This document shows positions 9,253 through 19,462 of a DNA stretch of 57,769 nt, one piece after another. This stretch comes from Levyella massiliensis (GTDB lineage Bacteria; Bacillota; Clostridia; Tissierellales; Peptoniphilaceae). The first letter of the stretch is position 1; each line of letters opens with the position of its first letter. The position numbers were made by a program, and so were the translations under genes. The stretch lies in NCBI RefSeq assembly GCF_000308275.2, contig NZ_HG529491.1, positions 3,978 through 61,746 of the forward strand, written 5' to 3'. The notes beneath the pieces were generated by a model that did not search any database, was not told where the DNA came from, and worked only from the letters and a program-made list of their open reading frames with translations.

Positions 9253-10206
9253 TTACTGCACCCCTTCTTCTTGTGCCATGCGATTGGATTCTTCGATCAA
9301 ACGATTGTTGAGCTCCAATGCCGCATTATAGCCCATTTGTTTTAAACGATTGTTGCGCACGGCTGCCTCGATGATCATGGCCAAGTTGCGCCCAGGTTTC
9401 ACCGGAACCATAATCGCCGGCAAACGAACCCCCAGGATTTCCGTATAATCATCAAAAATCCCTAAGCGATCGTATTCTTTATCATCTTGCCAATCCTCTA
9501 GCATCACCACCATCTCGATCTGTGTATCTTCCTTGACCGAGCCGATGCCGTACAGACGACGAATATCTAAAATGCCCAATCCGCGAATCTCCATATAGTG
9601 ACGAATATTCTCCGGCGCCTGCCCGATCAACGTATTTTCCACGCGCGTCAGCTCCACCACATCATCCGCCACCAAGCGATGCCCACGAATCAGCAAATCC
9701 AAGCCGGTTTCCGACTTTCCCACTGCACTCTTCCCCCGAATCAGCACGCCAGTACCAAAGACTTCCATTAATCCGGCATGCATCGTCGTCGTCGGAGCCA
9801 ATAGCAGCTCCAATTCCCGATTCATCATGGCAACGAGTTTAGTCGTCTGCAACGGTGTGCGCAGAATGGTCTTATTATAGTAGTCCGCTAAATCTAAAAT
9901 GTCGTCGGTAATAGCCTGATCATAGGAATAGATCAGCGCCGGAATCGGATAGGAGAATATGCCGCGAAAGCGCTCATAGCGCAGCTCTGGCGCCAATTGC
10001 ATATAATAGATATACTCCACGCGCCCGATAATCTGCAGGCGCGCCCAAGGAAAGTTTTCCATAAATCCGGCCAGTTGCAGGCCGGGACGATTCACATCGG
10101 CCCTCTTAATGGTAATGGAATCATAATCCCTGGAACGTGCCACGATCTCAAGGCCCATTTTTTCCACCAATTCCGCCAATTTAACGGTTCTGTTTTCGCT
10201 CTCCAT
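9253..10206 (-). CDS. hprK: HPr kinase/phosphorylase
   Basis: HprK phosphorylates and dephosphorylates Ser46 of HPr and so controls carbon catabolite repression in Firmicutes. Visible are the Walker A loop GKSAVGKSET (about residues 155-164), the family signature MEIRGLGILDIRRLYG and the C-terminal KPGRNLAMIIEAAVRNNRLK. Length 317 aa is normal. GGAGT lies 5-8 nt before the ATG, and only 2 nt separate it from the uvrC stop, so it is cotranscribed with uvrC. Confidence 0.97.
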   Translation of the reverse strand: MESENRTVKLAELVEKMGLEIVARSRDYDSITIKRADVNRPGLQLAGFMENFPWARLQIIGRVEYIYYMQLAPELRYERFRGIFSYPIPALIYSYDQAITDDILDLADYYNKTILRTPLQTTKLVAMMNRELELLLAPTTTMHAGLMEVFGTGVLIRGKSAVGKSETGLDLLIRGHRLVADDVVELTRVENTLIGQAPENIRHYMEIRGLGILDIRRLYGIGSVKEDTQIEMVVMLEDWQDDKEYDRLGIFDDYTEILGVRLPAIMVPVKPGRNLAMIIEAAVRNNRLKQMGYNAALELNNRLIEESNRMAQEEGVQ

Positions 10207-10208
10207 GG

Positions 10209-12140
10209 CTACTCCTTTTTTGATAACGATCGCTCAGAGGTAACGTTCGCAGTTTCTTTCGAGACTGCCTTTTGCGCTGCATCCGACACATTCTCTGCCG
10301 CGTGCTGTGCAAAATAGTGTGCGACCGCTCCCGCACTGGCCTTTGTCATGCCGTCCACCGCCTGCAGCTCTGCCACATCCGCTTTTTTAATTGCCGCCAC
10401 AGAGCCAAACGCGCGCAATAAAGCCGTACGTCGCTTCCGGCCAATACCCGGAATAGCATCCAATGCCGACGTCATCATCTCCGTTGATCGCAAGCGACGA
10501 TGATATTCAATCGCAAAGCGGTGAACCTCTTCCTGTACGGCATACAGATATTCATAGAGTGGGGAACGTGGATCCATCTCCCATTCCTCTCCCCGATAGA
10601 AAAGGGCACGCGTGATATGATGATCGTCTTTTACCATGCCCACCACGGGAATATCCAGGTGGCGTTCGCGCAAAACCTCTTCTGCCACATGCACATGTCC
10701 TTTGCCGCCGTCCATGAGGACTACAGAAGGCAATACGCCAAATCCTGTTAACGTTTTACCCTCTTCTGCGTCATGCAATCCGTGATCGAAGCGACGCTCC
10801 AGCATTTCTCTTTGCGAAGCATAATCGTCCGGCCCTTCGACGGTGCGGATTTTGAATTTTCGATATTCTTTTGGCTGCTTGCGCTCACGCTGAAACACGA
10901 CCATCGCTCCAACATTCTGCACACCCGAGACATTGGAAATATCGTAGGCTTCCACGCGATCCAGATCGCGTTGCACCACCGCTTCCAATGCGTGAATGCC
11001 CGCATCCTTGTTGCGCTCCTTGCGTGCTTCCCGTGCCATAGCTTTTGTGAGCTGTTCCTCCGCATTCGCCTGCGCTGTGCGCAGCAATTCTTTTTTATCG
11101 CCACGTCTGGGCACATGCAGATGCACCCGATGACCCTTGCGATCGCCTAAAAACGCAGCAATAGCATCGCCATCTTCCGGTTCCGTTTCCATATAAATTT
11201 CAGCGGGGATATATGTCGCTTCCAAGTAGAATTGCTTCAGAAACGAAGAAAGAATCACCTCCGCGCTTTCCTGAAACTCTTCCTGAAGGCGGAACGTACG
11301 GCGATCCACGACCTTTCCGCCACGCACGAAGAATACCTGCAAAATCACCTGCGTCGTTCCCCTTGCCATGGCAATGACATCGCAATCTTCGCCGCGAGCC
11401 AAGGTCACTTTCTGCTTTTCCTGCAACGCATCCAAATTGTTTAAGGCGTCACGAAAGCGCGCCGCTCGCTCGTATTCGAGATTTTCAGCAGCGGCGTGCA
11501 TTTCCCCCGTCCATTGCTCGCGTACGGCGCGATCATTGCCCTTCAAAATATCGCGCACACGATCCATTTGCTCGGCGTACTCTTTTTCATCCGCCAAGCC
11601 GACACAAGGCGCCGGGCACTGGCCCAGATCATAATTGAGGCATGGGCGACGCAGTCGTGCGCCGTGATAAAAGTCCAAGCGACACGAACGAATGCCAAAT
11701 AGGCGCTGTAAGAGGCGGATCGTATCGTTTACGGCATAGGCATTCGGAAATGGGCCGAAGTATTCGCCCCCATCCGACTTGGTCTGGCGTACTTTTAGCA
11801 GACGCGGATACCTTTCTTGCGGAATGCAGATGTATGGGTATTGCTTATCGTCTCTTAGAATGATGTTGTAATGTGGGCGATGCGCTTTAATAAAATTGGA
11901 TTCCAATACCAGAGCTTCGACTTCATTATCGACGACAATGTATTCGAAGTGATCCACATGCTCCACCATCGCCAGCACTTTTGGGCTTTTTCCGTGTGAG
12001 GAAGGCGTGAAATAGGAGCGGACGCGGCGACGCAGATTGATGGCTTTGCCCACGTAGATGATGACATTGTTTTTATCCCGCATCAGATACACGCCGGGGG
12101 ATTCCGGAACCTGTTTTAACGCTTCCGAAAAGTCTTTCAT
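10209..12140 (-). CDS. uvrC: UvrABC excinuclease subunit C
   Basis: UvrC makes both incisions in nucleotide excision repair after UvrAB damage recognition. Domains in order are an N-terminal GIY-YIG nuclease (GVYLMRDKNNVIIYVGKA), the UVR helical hairpin (LEYERAARFRDAL), a UvrC/RNase H-like endonuclease core (EAYDISNVSGVQNVGAMVVF) and C-terminal HhH (IPGIGRKRRTALLRAFGS). I place the start at the ATG at 12140, directly after AAGGGGGG and giving the standard N-terminus MKDFSEALK; longer readings run through the pepP terminator. It forms an operon with hprK. Confidence 0.97.
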   Translation of the reverse strand: MKDFSEALKQVPESPGVYLMRDKNNVIIYVGKAINLRRRVRSYFTPSSHGKSPKVLAMVEHVDHFEYIVVDNEVEALVLESNFIKAHRPHYNIILRDDKQYPYICIPQERYPRLLKVRQTKSDGGEYFGPFPNAYAVNDTIRLLQRLFGIRSCRLDFYHGARLRRPCLNYDLGQCPAPCVGLADEKEYAEQMDRVRDILKGNDRAVREQWTGEMHAAAENLEYERAARFRDALNNLDALQEKQKVTLARGEDCDVIAMARGTTQVILQVFFVRGGKVVDRRTFRLQEEFQESAEVILSSFLKQFYLEATYIPAEIYMETEPEDGDAIAAFLGDRKGHRVHLHVPRRGDKKELLRTAQANAEEQLTKAMAREARKERNKDAGIHALEAVVQRDLDRVEAYDISNVSGVQNVGAMVVFQRERKQPKEYRKFKIRTVEGPDDYASQREMLERRFDHGLHDAEEGKTLTGFGVLPSVVLMDGGKGHVHVAEEVLRERHLDIPVVGMVKDDHHITRALFYRGEEWEMDPRSPLYEYLYAVQEEVHRFAIEYHRRLRSTEMMTSALDAIPGIGRKRRTALLRAFGSVAAIKKADVAELQAVDGMTKASAGAVAHYFAQHAAENVSDAAQKAVSKETANVTSERSLSKKE

Positions 12141-12156
12141 TGTCCCCCCTTTCTGT

Positions 12157-12191
12157 AAAAAAAAGCGGCGCGGACCGAAGTCACGCGCCGC
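12157..12191 (-). terminator. Rho-independent terminator between pepP and uvrC
   Basis: On the minus strand GCGGCGCG pairs with CGCGCCGC. An inner GAC/GTC extension is closed by a UUCG tetraloop with one bulged base, and eight T's follow (12157-12164). It ends just before the uvrC ribosome-binding site, so uvrC probably relies on readthrough or its own promoter. Confidence 0.92.
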
Positions 12192-12202
12192 CGGCATTCT
12201 CT

Positions 12203-13987
12203 TTATCTCTCCAACGCTTTGCACCGAGCGGCAAGATAGTTCAAGTCCTCCTCTTCCAGATGCGGAGACAAGACCTCGAAGCAATGCGCATTGTATGCAT
12301 TCAGCCATTCCAGTTCGGCATCGCTTAACATCTCTACCTGCACCGGACGGGTGTCAATGGGCACCCAGGTCAGCGGCTCTAATTTATACCATGTTCCGAA
12401 ATCATTCGTTTCATCCTCCACGCACAGCGTGATGGATTCAATGCGAATACCGTGTTTCCCGGCAATGTACAAGCCCGGTTCCATAGAGGTTACCATGCCC
12501 GGGGCAAGTTCCACGGCGCCGGATCCCACCGGGCGATTGACAAAGCCCTGCGGTCCTTCATGCACGCCCAACACATGGCCAACGCCATGCCCCGTGCCAT
12601 GGAAGAACGTCTTGCGCGCTTCATACAGCGGTTTCATGGCTAAGGAGGAAACATACATTCCCGGTGTTCCCTTCGGGAACACTGCCGTGATGCCAGCGAT
12701 ATGCGATTTCAACACTAAGGTATAGTCCACGCGTTCTTCTTCCGTCGTCGGACCCATGGCTACCGTACGGGTGATATCCGTCGTGCCTTCCAGGTAGTGG
12801 CCACCGCTATCTACCAGCAGCAATCCTTTTGGTTCAATCACGGCCGGCGTATCATTTTGCATCGGGTCATAGTGCACAATAGCAGCATTGGAACCGTAAC
12901 CGATAATCGCCCCGAAGCTATCCATAATGAAATGTTCCTGTTCGGCGCGCAGCTCATGCAGCTTCTGCACCGCCAGGCGTTCCGTCACCGCGGCGGAATG
13001 AGCGCCGGTTTCCACCCAGTTAAAGAATTTAGTCAGCGCCACGCCATCCTTAATATAGGCTTGGTGCGTGTTTTCAATTTCCGTCTCGTTCTTGATCGCC
13101 TTCATCAGCGTCGACAGATTCGGACCCTGTTGAATCTTCACGTTGTCACGCAATTGGCGATGCAGCGCAATATTCGTATGGGTGGGATCCAGATAGACCA
13201 CCTTTTGTCCCGCGATCTCCGCCAATTCATCGCCAATGCGGTCATAGTCGTACAGTTCAACGCCAGCCGCTTTCAGCTTTTCTTCTACTTCCGGCGTTAA
13301 TTTTTCCGGGCGAATGAAAAGCTTGGCATTTGACTCCGAAATCAGGGCATAGCTCAACACCACCGGTGTATCTGTGACATCGTAACCGCGCAAGTTAAAG
13401 AGATAACCGATATCGTCTAAGCTGCTGATGAAGGTATAATCGCATTCGCGTTCGCGCATCATAAAGCGCAAAACCCGCAGCTTATCCTCAATGCTTGCCC
13501 CGGCATATTTCGTATCAAAGAAGAAAGCTTTTTCTGCCGGTAATGCCGGACGATCTTTCCAAATTTCCGATACATAGTCCACATCAATGACCAACACGCG
13601 ATTGCCCATGCATTTTGACAGCTTGCGATAATTCGTCACCGACATGCACATGCCGTCAAAGCCGATTTTTCCAAAAGCAGAAACATTGGCCAGTAAAAAC
13701 TCTTCCATCGTTTCATCAAAGCCTATGCGATAGAGGGTAATGCCACTGCCCTTCAACTGTGCTTCCGCTTGTAAAAAGTAACGACTGTCAGTCCACAAGC
13801 CTGCTTTGTTCTTTGTGACGACCAGCGTGCCCGCCGATCCTGTGAAGCCCGACATATACACACGCGCCTTATAGTGATCCGGCACATATTCCGACTGATG
13901 CGGATCCGACGTTGGAATAATATAGGCTTCCAAATCTCTCTTTGCCATGCGCTGACGCAGGGCTTCCAAGCGTTCCTGAATGTTCAT
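12203..13987 (-). CDS. Xaa-Pro aminopeptidase (M24B)
   Basis: A cytoplasmic metallopeptidase that removes N-terminal residues preceding proline. The 594-aa, three-domain architecture (two creatinase-like N-terminal domains and a pita-bread catalytic domain) is that of the long PepP/XPNPEP1-type enzymes. Metal ligands are visible in VDSGGHYLEGTTDITRT (two Asp), GTGHGVGHVLGVHEGP (His), SMEPGLYI (Glu) and GIRIES (Glu). The start at 13987 follows AAAGGAG; an upstream start 25 codons earlier has no site. It lies 71 bp downstream of ychF and ends in a strong terminator. Confidence 0.94.
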   Translation of the reverse strand: MNIQERLEALRQRMAKRDLEAYIIPTSDPHQSEYVPDHYKARVYMSGFTGSAGTLVVTKNKAGLWTDSRYFLQAEAQLKGSGITLYRIGFDETMEEFLLANVSAFGKIGFDGMCMSVTNYRKLSKCMGNRVLVIDVDYVSEIWKDRPALPAEKAFFFDTKYAGASIEDKLRVLRFMMRERECDYTFISSLDDIGYLFNLRGYDVTDTPVVLSYALISESNAKLFIRPEKLTPEVEEKLKAAGVELYDYDRIGDELAEIAGQKVVYLDPTHTNIALHRQLRDNVKIQQGPNLSTLMKAIKNETEIENTHQAYIKDGVALTKFFNWVETGAHSAAVTERLAVQKLHELRAEQEHFIMDSFGAIIGYGSNAAIVHYDPMQNDTPAVIEPKGLLLVDSGGHYLEGTTDITRTVAMGPTTEEERVDYTLVLKSHIAGITAVFPKGTPGMYVSSLAMKPLYEARKTFFHGTGHGVGHVLGVHEGPQGFVNRPVGSGAVELAPGMVTSMEPGLYIAGKHGIRIESITLCVEDETNDFGTWYKLEPLTWVPIDTRPVQVEMLSDAELEWLNAYNAHCFEVLSPHLEEEDLNYLAARCKALER

Positions 13988-14058
13988 ACTTCTCCTTTCT
14001 GCCGATTTCGACATTGACACCATCGTGTCATCCTTACAATCCCTTACAGGATCGTGAC

Positions 14059-15153
14059 TCAAACATTAAAGCGGAAATGCACGATGTCGCCATCTTGCAT
14101 CACGTACTCTTTGCCTTCCAAACGCAGCTTTCCGGCTTCCCGAATGGCTGCCATGGAGCCCGCTTCGATAAAATCATCGTACGAAAAAATTTCCGCACGG
14201 ATGAATCCACGTTGAATATCCGTATGAATCTTACCCGCTGCTTCCCACGCCGTTGTCCCTTTAGCGATGGTCCAAGCACGCGATTCGTCTTCACCGGTGG
14301 TTAAGAACGACATCAATCCCAGCAAATCATAGGAGGCCACAATCAGTCGATCCAGTCCCGACTGTTCAAGCCCCAGCATCTCCAAAAACTCCGCGCGTTC
14401 TTCCGCTTCCAGCTGCGCAATCTCCGCTTCCGCCTTAGCTGAAATCACAACCACGCGCGCCTGTTCCGTTTTTGCAAAGGCGCGAACCTTGCTTACATTC
14501 TCGTTCGAAGCCCCATCGTCCGCACAATCCTCTTCTGCCACATTAGCCACATAGATTACCGGCTTTACCGACAACAGCTGATACGAACTCAGCAATTTTT
14601 TCTCTTCGTCATTCAGATCCAGCACGCGCGCAGAGCGACCCTCTTCCAGCACTTCCTTAATGCGCTGCAATAACGCCACTTCCGGACGCACTTCCTTATC
14701 CGCCTTGGCTTGCTTTTCCTTTTTCGCCAAGATGCGTTCAATCTGTTCCAAGTCCGATAAAATCAATTCAAGATTTATGGTTTCAATATCCCGCATCGGA
14801 TCCACACTGCCGTCCACATGCGTCACATTTTCATCCTCAAAGCAGCGCAACACTTCCACAATAGCTTCGCAGGTGCGAATATCGCCCAAGAACTTATTGC
14901 CCAAGCCCTCGCCCTTGCTTGCACCACGCACCAGCCCAGCAATGTCATAAAACTCAATCACGGCCGGAATCACTTTTTTCGAAGAAAAGCGCTCCGCCAG
15001 CACATGAAGCCTCTCATCCGGCACTTCCACCAAGCCGACATTTGGCTCGATGGTATTAAAAGGATAGTTTTCCGCCGGTACGCCGGCATGCGTAATCGCA
15101 TTAAACAGTGTTGATTTCCCTACATTCGGTAATCCGACAATTCCCAGTTTCAC
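14059..15153 (-). CDS. ychF: YchF/OLA1-type ribosome-associated ATPase
   Basis: YchF is a conserved Obg-related P-loop NTPase that prefers ATP and associates with ribosomes. G1 is GLPNVGKST at residues 7-15, the switch region has FYDIAGLVRGASKGEGLG, and the atypical G4 is NVAE. A C-terminal TGS domain ends in GKLRLEGKEYVMQDGDIVHF. Length 364 aa is normal. The start is GTG with AGAGG 11 nt upstream. It is probably cotranscribed with pepP. Confidence 0.97.
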   Translation of the reverse strand: MKLGIVGLPNVGKSTLFNAITHAGVPAENYPFNTIEPNVGLVEVPDERLHVLAERFSSKKVIPAVIEFYDIAGLVRGASKGEGLGNKFLGDIRTCEAIVEVLRCFEDENVTHVDGSVDPMRDIETINLELILSDLEQIERILAKKEKQAKADKEVRPEVALLQRIKEVLEEGRSARVLDLNDEEKKLLSSYQLLSVKPVIYVANVAEEDCADDGASNENVSKVRAFAKTEQARVVVISAKAEAEIAQLEAEERAEFLEMLGLEQSGLDRLIVASYDLLGLMSFLTTGEDESRAWTIAKGTTAWEAAGKIHTDIQRGFIRAEIFSYDDFIEAGSMAAIREAGKLRLEGKEYVMQDGDIVHFRFNV

Positions 15154-15282
15154 GTTTGGATAAACCTCTCTATCTTTCCTTCCTCCTGCGATGCCGCCCG
15201 GTACGACACAGCGCTTTGTGCCGTCTAACCATCTTAACGATTCTCCCGCCGGCAGAAGAGGCGATACAATCTAATCGGTTTC

Positions 15283-15293
15283 AGTATAGCACA
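15283..15293 (-). promoter_or_regulatory. Possible ychF promoter (extended -10)
   Basis: Minus strand TGTGCTATACT is an extended -10 (TGn plus TATACT) about 130 nt upstream of the GTG start. No good -35 is visible, so the call is tentative. Confidence 0.45.
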
Positions 15294-15490
15294 GCCCTTG
15301 TGATAGAACAGCATCTGCGAGGAAAGTGCGTGTCCCGTCAGCAATAATCGCAAACCTTAATATTGCAGTGAATGTGATCCGTGAAGGGTCTTGGCGTATG
15401 ACACCTGTTGCGGGTCAATATCGCAAAGTCCGGAAGCGTTCCTAGGCCGCATGAATGATCGGACGGCTTAGGCGACCGGACGGCGTAAAT

Positions 15491-16552
15491 GACCGTGCCT
15501 TTTGTAAAAAAATGGCAAAGGCACGGTCGAAAAGTCAGCCAGAACAGCTGGAGTGACCGTGCCTTTTGCAAAAAAACGGCAAAGGCACGGTCGAAAAGTC
15601 AGCCAGCACAGCTGGAGTGACCGTGCCTTTTGCAAAAAAACGACAAAGGCACGGTCGATAAGTCAGCCCGGACGGCATAAGTGTCCGTGCCTTTTGTAAA
15701 AAAATGGCAAAGGCACGGTCGGTAAGTCAGCTAGAACGGCGTAAATGACCGTGCCTTTTGTAAAAAAATGGCAAAGGCACGGTCAGAAAGTCAACCCGAA
15801 CAGCTGGAGTGACCGTGCCTTTTGTAAAAAAACGACAAAGGCACGGTCGAAACGTCAGCCCGAATGGCGTAAGTGACCGTGCCTTTTGTAAAAAAATGGC
15901 AAAGGCACGGTCAGAAAGTCAGCCTGGACGGCGTAAGTGACCGTGCCTTTTGTAAAAAAACGACAAAGGCACGGTCGAAAAGTCAGCCCGGACGGCGTAA
16001 GTGACCGTGCCTTTTTCAAAAAAATGGCAAAGGCACGGTCGAAAAGTCAGTCCGAACGGCTGGAGTGACCGTGCCTTTTGTAAAAAAACGACAAAGGCAC
16101 GGTCGAAAAGTCAGCCAGCACAGCTGGAGTGACCGTGCCTTTTGCAAAAAAACGGCAAAGGCACGGTCGGTAAGTCAGCCCGAACGGCGTAAGTGACCGT
16201 GCCTTTTGTAAAAAAACGACAAAGGCACGGTCAGAAAGTCAACGCCAACGGCTTGGGAGACCGTACCTTTTATAAAAAAACGGCAAAGGCGCGATCAGAA
16301 AGTCAGCCCGAACGGCTGGAGTGACCGTGCCTTTTGTAAAAAAACGGCAAAGGCACGGTCAGAAAGTCAGCCCGAACGGCTGGAGTGACCGTGCCTTTTG
16401 TAAAAAAACAGCAAAGGCACGGTCGAAACGTCAGCCTGAACGGCTTGGGCGACCGTACCTTTTGTAAAAAAACGACAAAGGCACGGTCGGTAAGTCAGCC
16501 AGCACAGCTGGAGTGACCGTGCCTTTTGTAAAAAAACGACAAAGGCACGGTC
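15491..16552. repeat. Array of 17 palindromes at an exact 64-bp period (family 1)
   Basis: Seventeen 38-bp palindromes start at 15491 and at every 64 bp to 16515. Each has a 12-bp arm (GACCGTGCCTTT) and its complement around a 14-nt loop rich in A on this strand. Spacers are 26 bp and related to each other, with two recurring endings (GGCGTAAGT and GCTGGAGT). The copy at 16259 is degraded and those at 15683 and 16451 have single arm mismatches. The array is bordered by identical 14-bp direct repeats AAGCGTTCCTAGGC at 15434-15447 and 16556-16569. The array itself holds no credible ORF. The remaining intergenic DNA holds only the ychF upstream region and the hppA terminator. Confidence 0.95.
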
Positions 16553-16624
16553 AGTAAGCGTTCCTAGGCGGCGCTTTCAAAGGGGCTGATCCAAACCACA
16601 TGCCCGCGACAAATAACAAAAATT

Positions 16625-16672
16625 AAAACGCCGGAATTTCAACGTTTTCATATGTTGAAAGTCCGGCGTTTT
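16625..16672 (-). terminator. Terminator of hppA
   Basis: A long stem pairs AAAACGCCGGA with TCCGGCGTTTT and TTTCAAC with GTTGAAA, with one mismatch and a 10-nt loop. It lies about 45 nt past the hppA stop. Both strands end in T's, so it could work in either direction. Confidence 0.88.
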
Positions 16673-16717
16673 TACGTTTTTGGTTGGCGCCTTCCTTATT
16701 GATTCCTTTTCCGCAAC

Positions 16718-18697
16718 TTATAAAAACAGTGGTAAGAAAATCAGGGAGACAGTGGTCATCAGCTTGATTAGGATGTTGATGGACGGACCTGAAGTATCCT
16801 TGAACGGATCGCCGACGGTGTCGCCGGTGACGGCCGCTTTGTGCGCATCGGAGCCTTTTCCGCCATAGACGCCGGTTTCAATATATTTCTTAGCATTGTC
16901 CCAAGCACCGCCTGCGTTAGCCATCATGATGGCCAAGAGAACGCCGGTGATTAACCCGCCGACCAAAAGGCCACCCAACGCTTCAATGCCCAGAATGAGG
17001 CCGACCAAAAGCGGCGCCGCAACGGCTAAGAGGCCCGGAAGAATCATTTTGCGCAGGGAAGCCTGCGTCGAGATATCAATGCAGCGCCCATAATCCGGAT
17101 CCGACGTACCTTCCATGATGCCCGGGTTCTTGCGGAACTGACCACGTACCTCTTCTACCATGGCATTGGCTGCATCGCCAACGGCATTCATAGTAAGAGC
17201 GGAGAACAGGAACGGCAGCATACCACCAATGAATGCGCCGGCAATAACCTGCGGCTGGGTGATATCCAAGCTCTTGAGTTGTGCCTGCTGCGTGTAAGAA
17301 GCAAACAAGGAGAGCGCGGTTAATGCGGCGGAACCGATGGCAAAGCCCTTGCCGATGGCAGCCGTGGTGTTACCGACCGAGTCCAGTTTATCCGTGATCG
17401 CACGTACATCTTCCGGCAATGCAGTCATTTCGGCAATGCCGCCTGCATTATCGGCAACCGGACCATACGCATCCACGGCGATGGTCATGGCGCAAGTGGC
17501 CAGCATGCCCAATGCCGCCAGAGCGATGGCATAAAGCCCTGCGTTCGGACCCATGCTGTTCATTGCCATGAAAGAGACGATGATGCCTACAGCAATGAAG
17601 AGAATGGGGATGGCGGTCGAATTCATACCGACGGAAAGGCCGGAAATGATGTTCGTTGCGGAACCGGTAGTGGATTCCTTTGCAATCTTTTTCACAAATG
17701 GGAACTCTTCCGAGGTGTAAATTTCAGTGATCTTCGAAATACCTAAGCCGACCACGATACCGGCAAAGACCGGAATGAAGGGGCGAACTTCGCCGAAGAT
17801 GATAAAGCTGAACAAAAGGCTGGTCACAAGCAAAATGCCAGCTGAAATAAAGGTACCCATGTTCAGGGATCGCTGCGGATTTTCGGAGCCGCGCACAGAC
17901 TGAATGCCAACGATGGCAGCCAATAAGCCGCAGAAAACCAGAGCGAAGGCAAACTGCACGCCCCTGCCTTGGAACGCCAATGTGCCCAATGTCAATGCAG
18001 ACAAAATGGCGCCGACGTAGGATTCAAACAAGTCCGCACCCATACCGGCAACATCGCCGACGTTATCGCCGACGTTATCAGCAATAACGGCCGGGTTGCG
18101 CGGATCGTCTTCCGGAATACCGACTTCCACTTTGCCGACCAAATCGGCGCCGACGTCTGCGGCCTTAGTGTAGATACCGCCGCCAACACGGGCAAACAGT
18201 GCCACGAAAGAAGCGCCCAAGCTGAATCCCATGACAATGCCGGGATCCTTAAAAATCAGATAGAAAAAGCTGACACCGATGGCGCCCAAGCCGACAACCA
18301 CAAGGCCCATGACCGAACCGCTGAAGAAAGCAACCTGCAGCGCTTCGTTGATGCCTTTCGTGGCCGCCGCATTCGTCGTACGAACGTTCGCAAGCGTTGC
18401 GGCATTCATACCGATGAAGCCGGCAAGCATAGAGAAAATCGCGCCTACGAGGAAGCAAACGGCTGTCGACCAAGAATGCAAGCCAAAGCCGATGGCCAGA
18501 AAGACTACAATCATCAGGACACCAATGACGATGTATTCGCGTCGTAAGAACGCAAACGCACCGTGACGGTTCAGTTCTGCGATGCGGATCATTTCCCGCG
18601 TACCGGCGGGCAATTTTTGAATGATCTGCAATTTCATCAACGCGAGCGCAATAGCTGCCACGCCGATGATGATCGCGATAATGGATAAAAAGTTCAT
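16718..18697 (-). CDS. hppA: Membrane-bound, K+-dependent ion-pumping pyrophosphatase
   Basis: This integral membrane enzyme couples PPi hydrolysis to Na+ and/or H+ export. The signature [20 protein letters not shown] and the Asp-rich [20 protein letters not shown] coordinate Mg-PPi. The sequence [10 protein letters not shown] has Ala where K+-independent enzymes have Lys, so K+ dependence is expected. About 15-16 hydrophobic segments span the 659 aa. Which ion is pumped cannot be settled here; many anaerobic clostridial homologues pump Na+. GGGAGG precedes the ATG. Confidence 0.96.
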   Translation of the reverse strand: MNFLSIIAIIIGVAAIALALMKLQIIQKLPAGTREMIRIAELNRHGAFAFLRREYIVIGVLMIVVFLAIGFGLHSWSTAVCFLVGAIFSMLAGFIGMNAATLANVRTTNAAATKGINEALQVAFFSGSVMGLVVVGLGAIGVSFFYLIFKDPGIVMGFSLGASFVALFARVGGGIYTKAADVGADLVGKVEVGIPEDDPRNPAVIADNVGDNVGDVAGMGADLFESYVGAILSALTLGTLAFQGRGVQFAFALVFCGLLAAIVGIQSVRGSENPQRSLNMGTFISAGILLVTSLLFSFIIFGEVRPFIPVFAGIVVGLGISKITEIYTSEEFPFVKKIAKESTTGSATNIISGLSVGMNSTAIPILFIAVGIIVSFMAMNSMGPNAGLYAIALAALGMLATCAMTIAVDAYGPVADNAGGIAEMTALPEDVRAITDKLDSVGNTTAAIGKGFAIGSAALTALSLFASYTQQAQLKSLDITQPQVIAGAFIGGMLPFLFSALTMNAVGDAANAMVEEVRGQFRKNPGIMEGTSDPDYGRCIDISTQASLRKMILPGLLAVAAPLLVGLILGIEALGGLLVGGLITGVLLAIMMANAGGAWDNAKKYIETGVYGGKGSDAHKAAVTGDTVGDPFKDTSGPSINILIKLMTTVSLIFLPLFL

Positions 18698-18744
18698 GAC
18701 TACCTCCCAAAAATAATGTCGACATGATACCGACCTTTTTCTCT

Positions 18745-18753
18745 ATTATAGCA
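18745..18753 (-). promoter_or_regulatory. hppA promoter (extended -10)
   Basis: Minus strand TGCTATAAT is a consensus extended -10 about 50 nt before hppA; the -35 is poor, as is common with extended -10 promoters. I see nothing else recognisable in the rest of the 18698-19003 gap apart from the mscL ribosome-binding site. Confidence 0.7.
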
Positions 18754-19003
18754 AACCCCTTTCACAATACTATTTTTTTAACGTTTTCCGCCTGTTATCT
18801 ACCGGCCTTAAACGCTACCGTTGCATTGTTTATCTTCCTAACGGTTATGTTGAATCGAAAACGTCAATGGTTTCTTTCGTGAAGTTGGGTATACAAAACA
18901 AGACTGAAAAGCTCCTGCACTCTCTCGCGGAGCCGTCAGGCCGGTCCTCTTCCACATTTCTTGTGTGCGGATGATCACTTTGCCGTATCAAAAGGAGATT
19001 ATT

Positions 19004-19393
19004 ATGATTAAAGAATTCAAAGAATTTATCGCACGGGGCAATGTTCTCGAGATGGCCGTCGGCATTATCATTGGTGCTGCATTTAAAGCCATCGTGGATT
19101 CGTTGGTAGCGGATATCATTACGCCGATCCTCAACGTCTTCCTAAACGGTGTCAATTTCAAAGAATGGGTGTTGAAGGTTGGTCCCATCACGTTTGGTGT
19201 TGGGAACTTCATCAACAATGTCTTTTCGTTCCTCGTGATCGCTTTTGTTCTATTTTTGATCATTAAGGCCTTCAACAAAGCCCGTAAACCGAAGCCTGTC
19301 GCAGCCACCACAAAGATTTGCCCGCATTGCAAATCTGAAATTGCACTGGAAGCAACACGCTGCCCGTACTGCACATCGGAATTGGATCAATAA
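19004..19393 (+). CDS. mscL: Large-conductance mechanosensitive channel with C-terminal zinc-ribbon-like tail
   Basis: MscL opens under membrane tension to release solutes on hypo-osmotic shock. The amphipathic N-terminus (MIKEFKEFIARGNVLEMAVG), TM1 (IIIGAAFKAIVDSLVADIITP) and TM2 (FLVIAFVLFLIIKAFN) are typical. The cytoplasmic tail carries two CxxC pairs (CPHC, CPYC) that could bind zinc, a feature of some Firmicutes MscL proteins. I start at 19004 because AAAGGAG lies just upstream; a start 13 codons earlier lacks a site. It ends in its own terminator facing the RNase H gene. Confidence 0.95.
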   Translation: MIKEFKEFIARGNVLEMAVGIIIGAAFKAIVDSLVADIITPILNVFLNGVNFKEWVLKVGPITFGVGNFINNVFSFLVIAFVLFLIIKAFNKARKPKPVAATTKICPHCKSEIALEATRCPYCTSELDQ

Positions 19394-19426
19394 GCACCCA
19401 AAAAGTAATAACTAGTCTATTCGATG

Positions 19427-19461
19427 ACGAAGGCGACCCTGGACGGGTCGCCTTCGTTTTT
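19427..19461 (+). terminator. mscL terminator
   Basis: A perfect 13-bp stem (ACGAAGGCGACCC, 19427-19439, and its complement at 19445-19457) followed by T's; it abuts the 3' end of the convergent RNase H gene. Confidence 0.92.
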
Positions 19462-19462
19462 C

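Noticed and set aside
10209-12308. Longer uvrC start at 12308
   Set aside because: It would run through the pepP terminator; the ATG at 12140 has a strong ribosome-binding site and the normal N-terminus.
15491-16552. CRISPR array (38-bp repeats, 26-bp spacers)
   Set aside because: The spacers are related to each other rather than unique, the repeats are full palindromes with long loops, and no cas genes are present.
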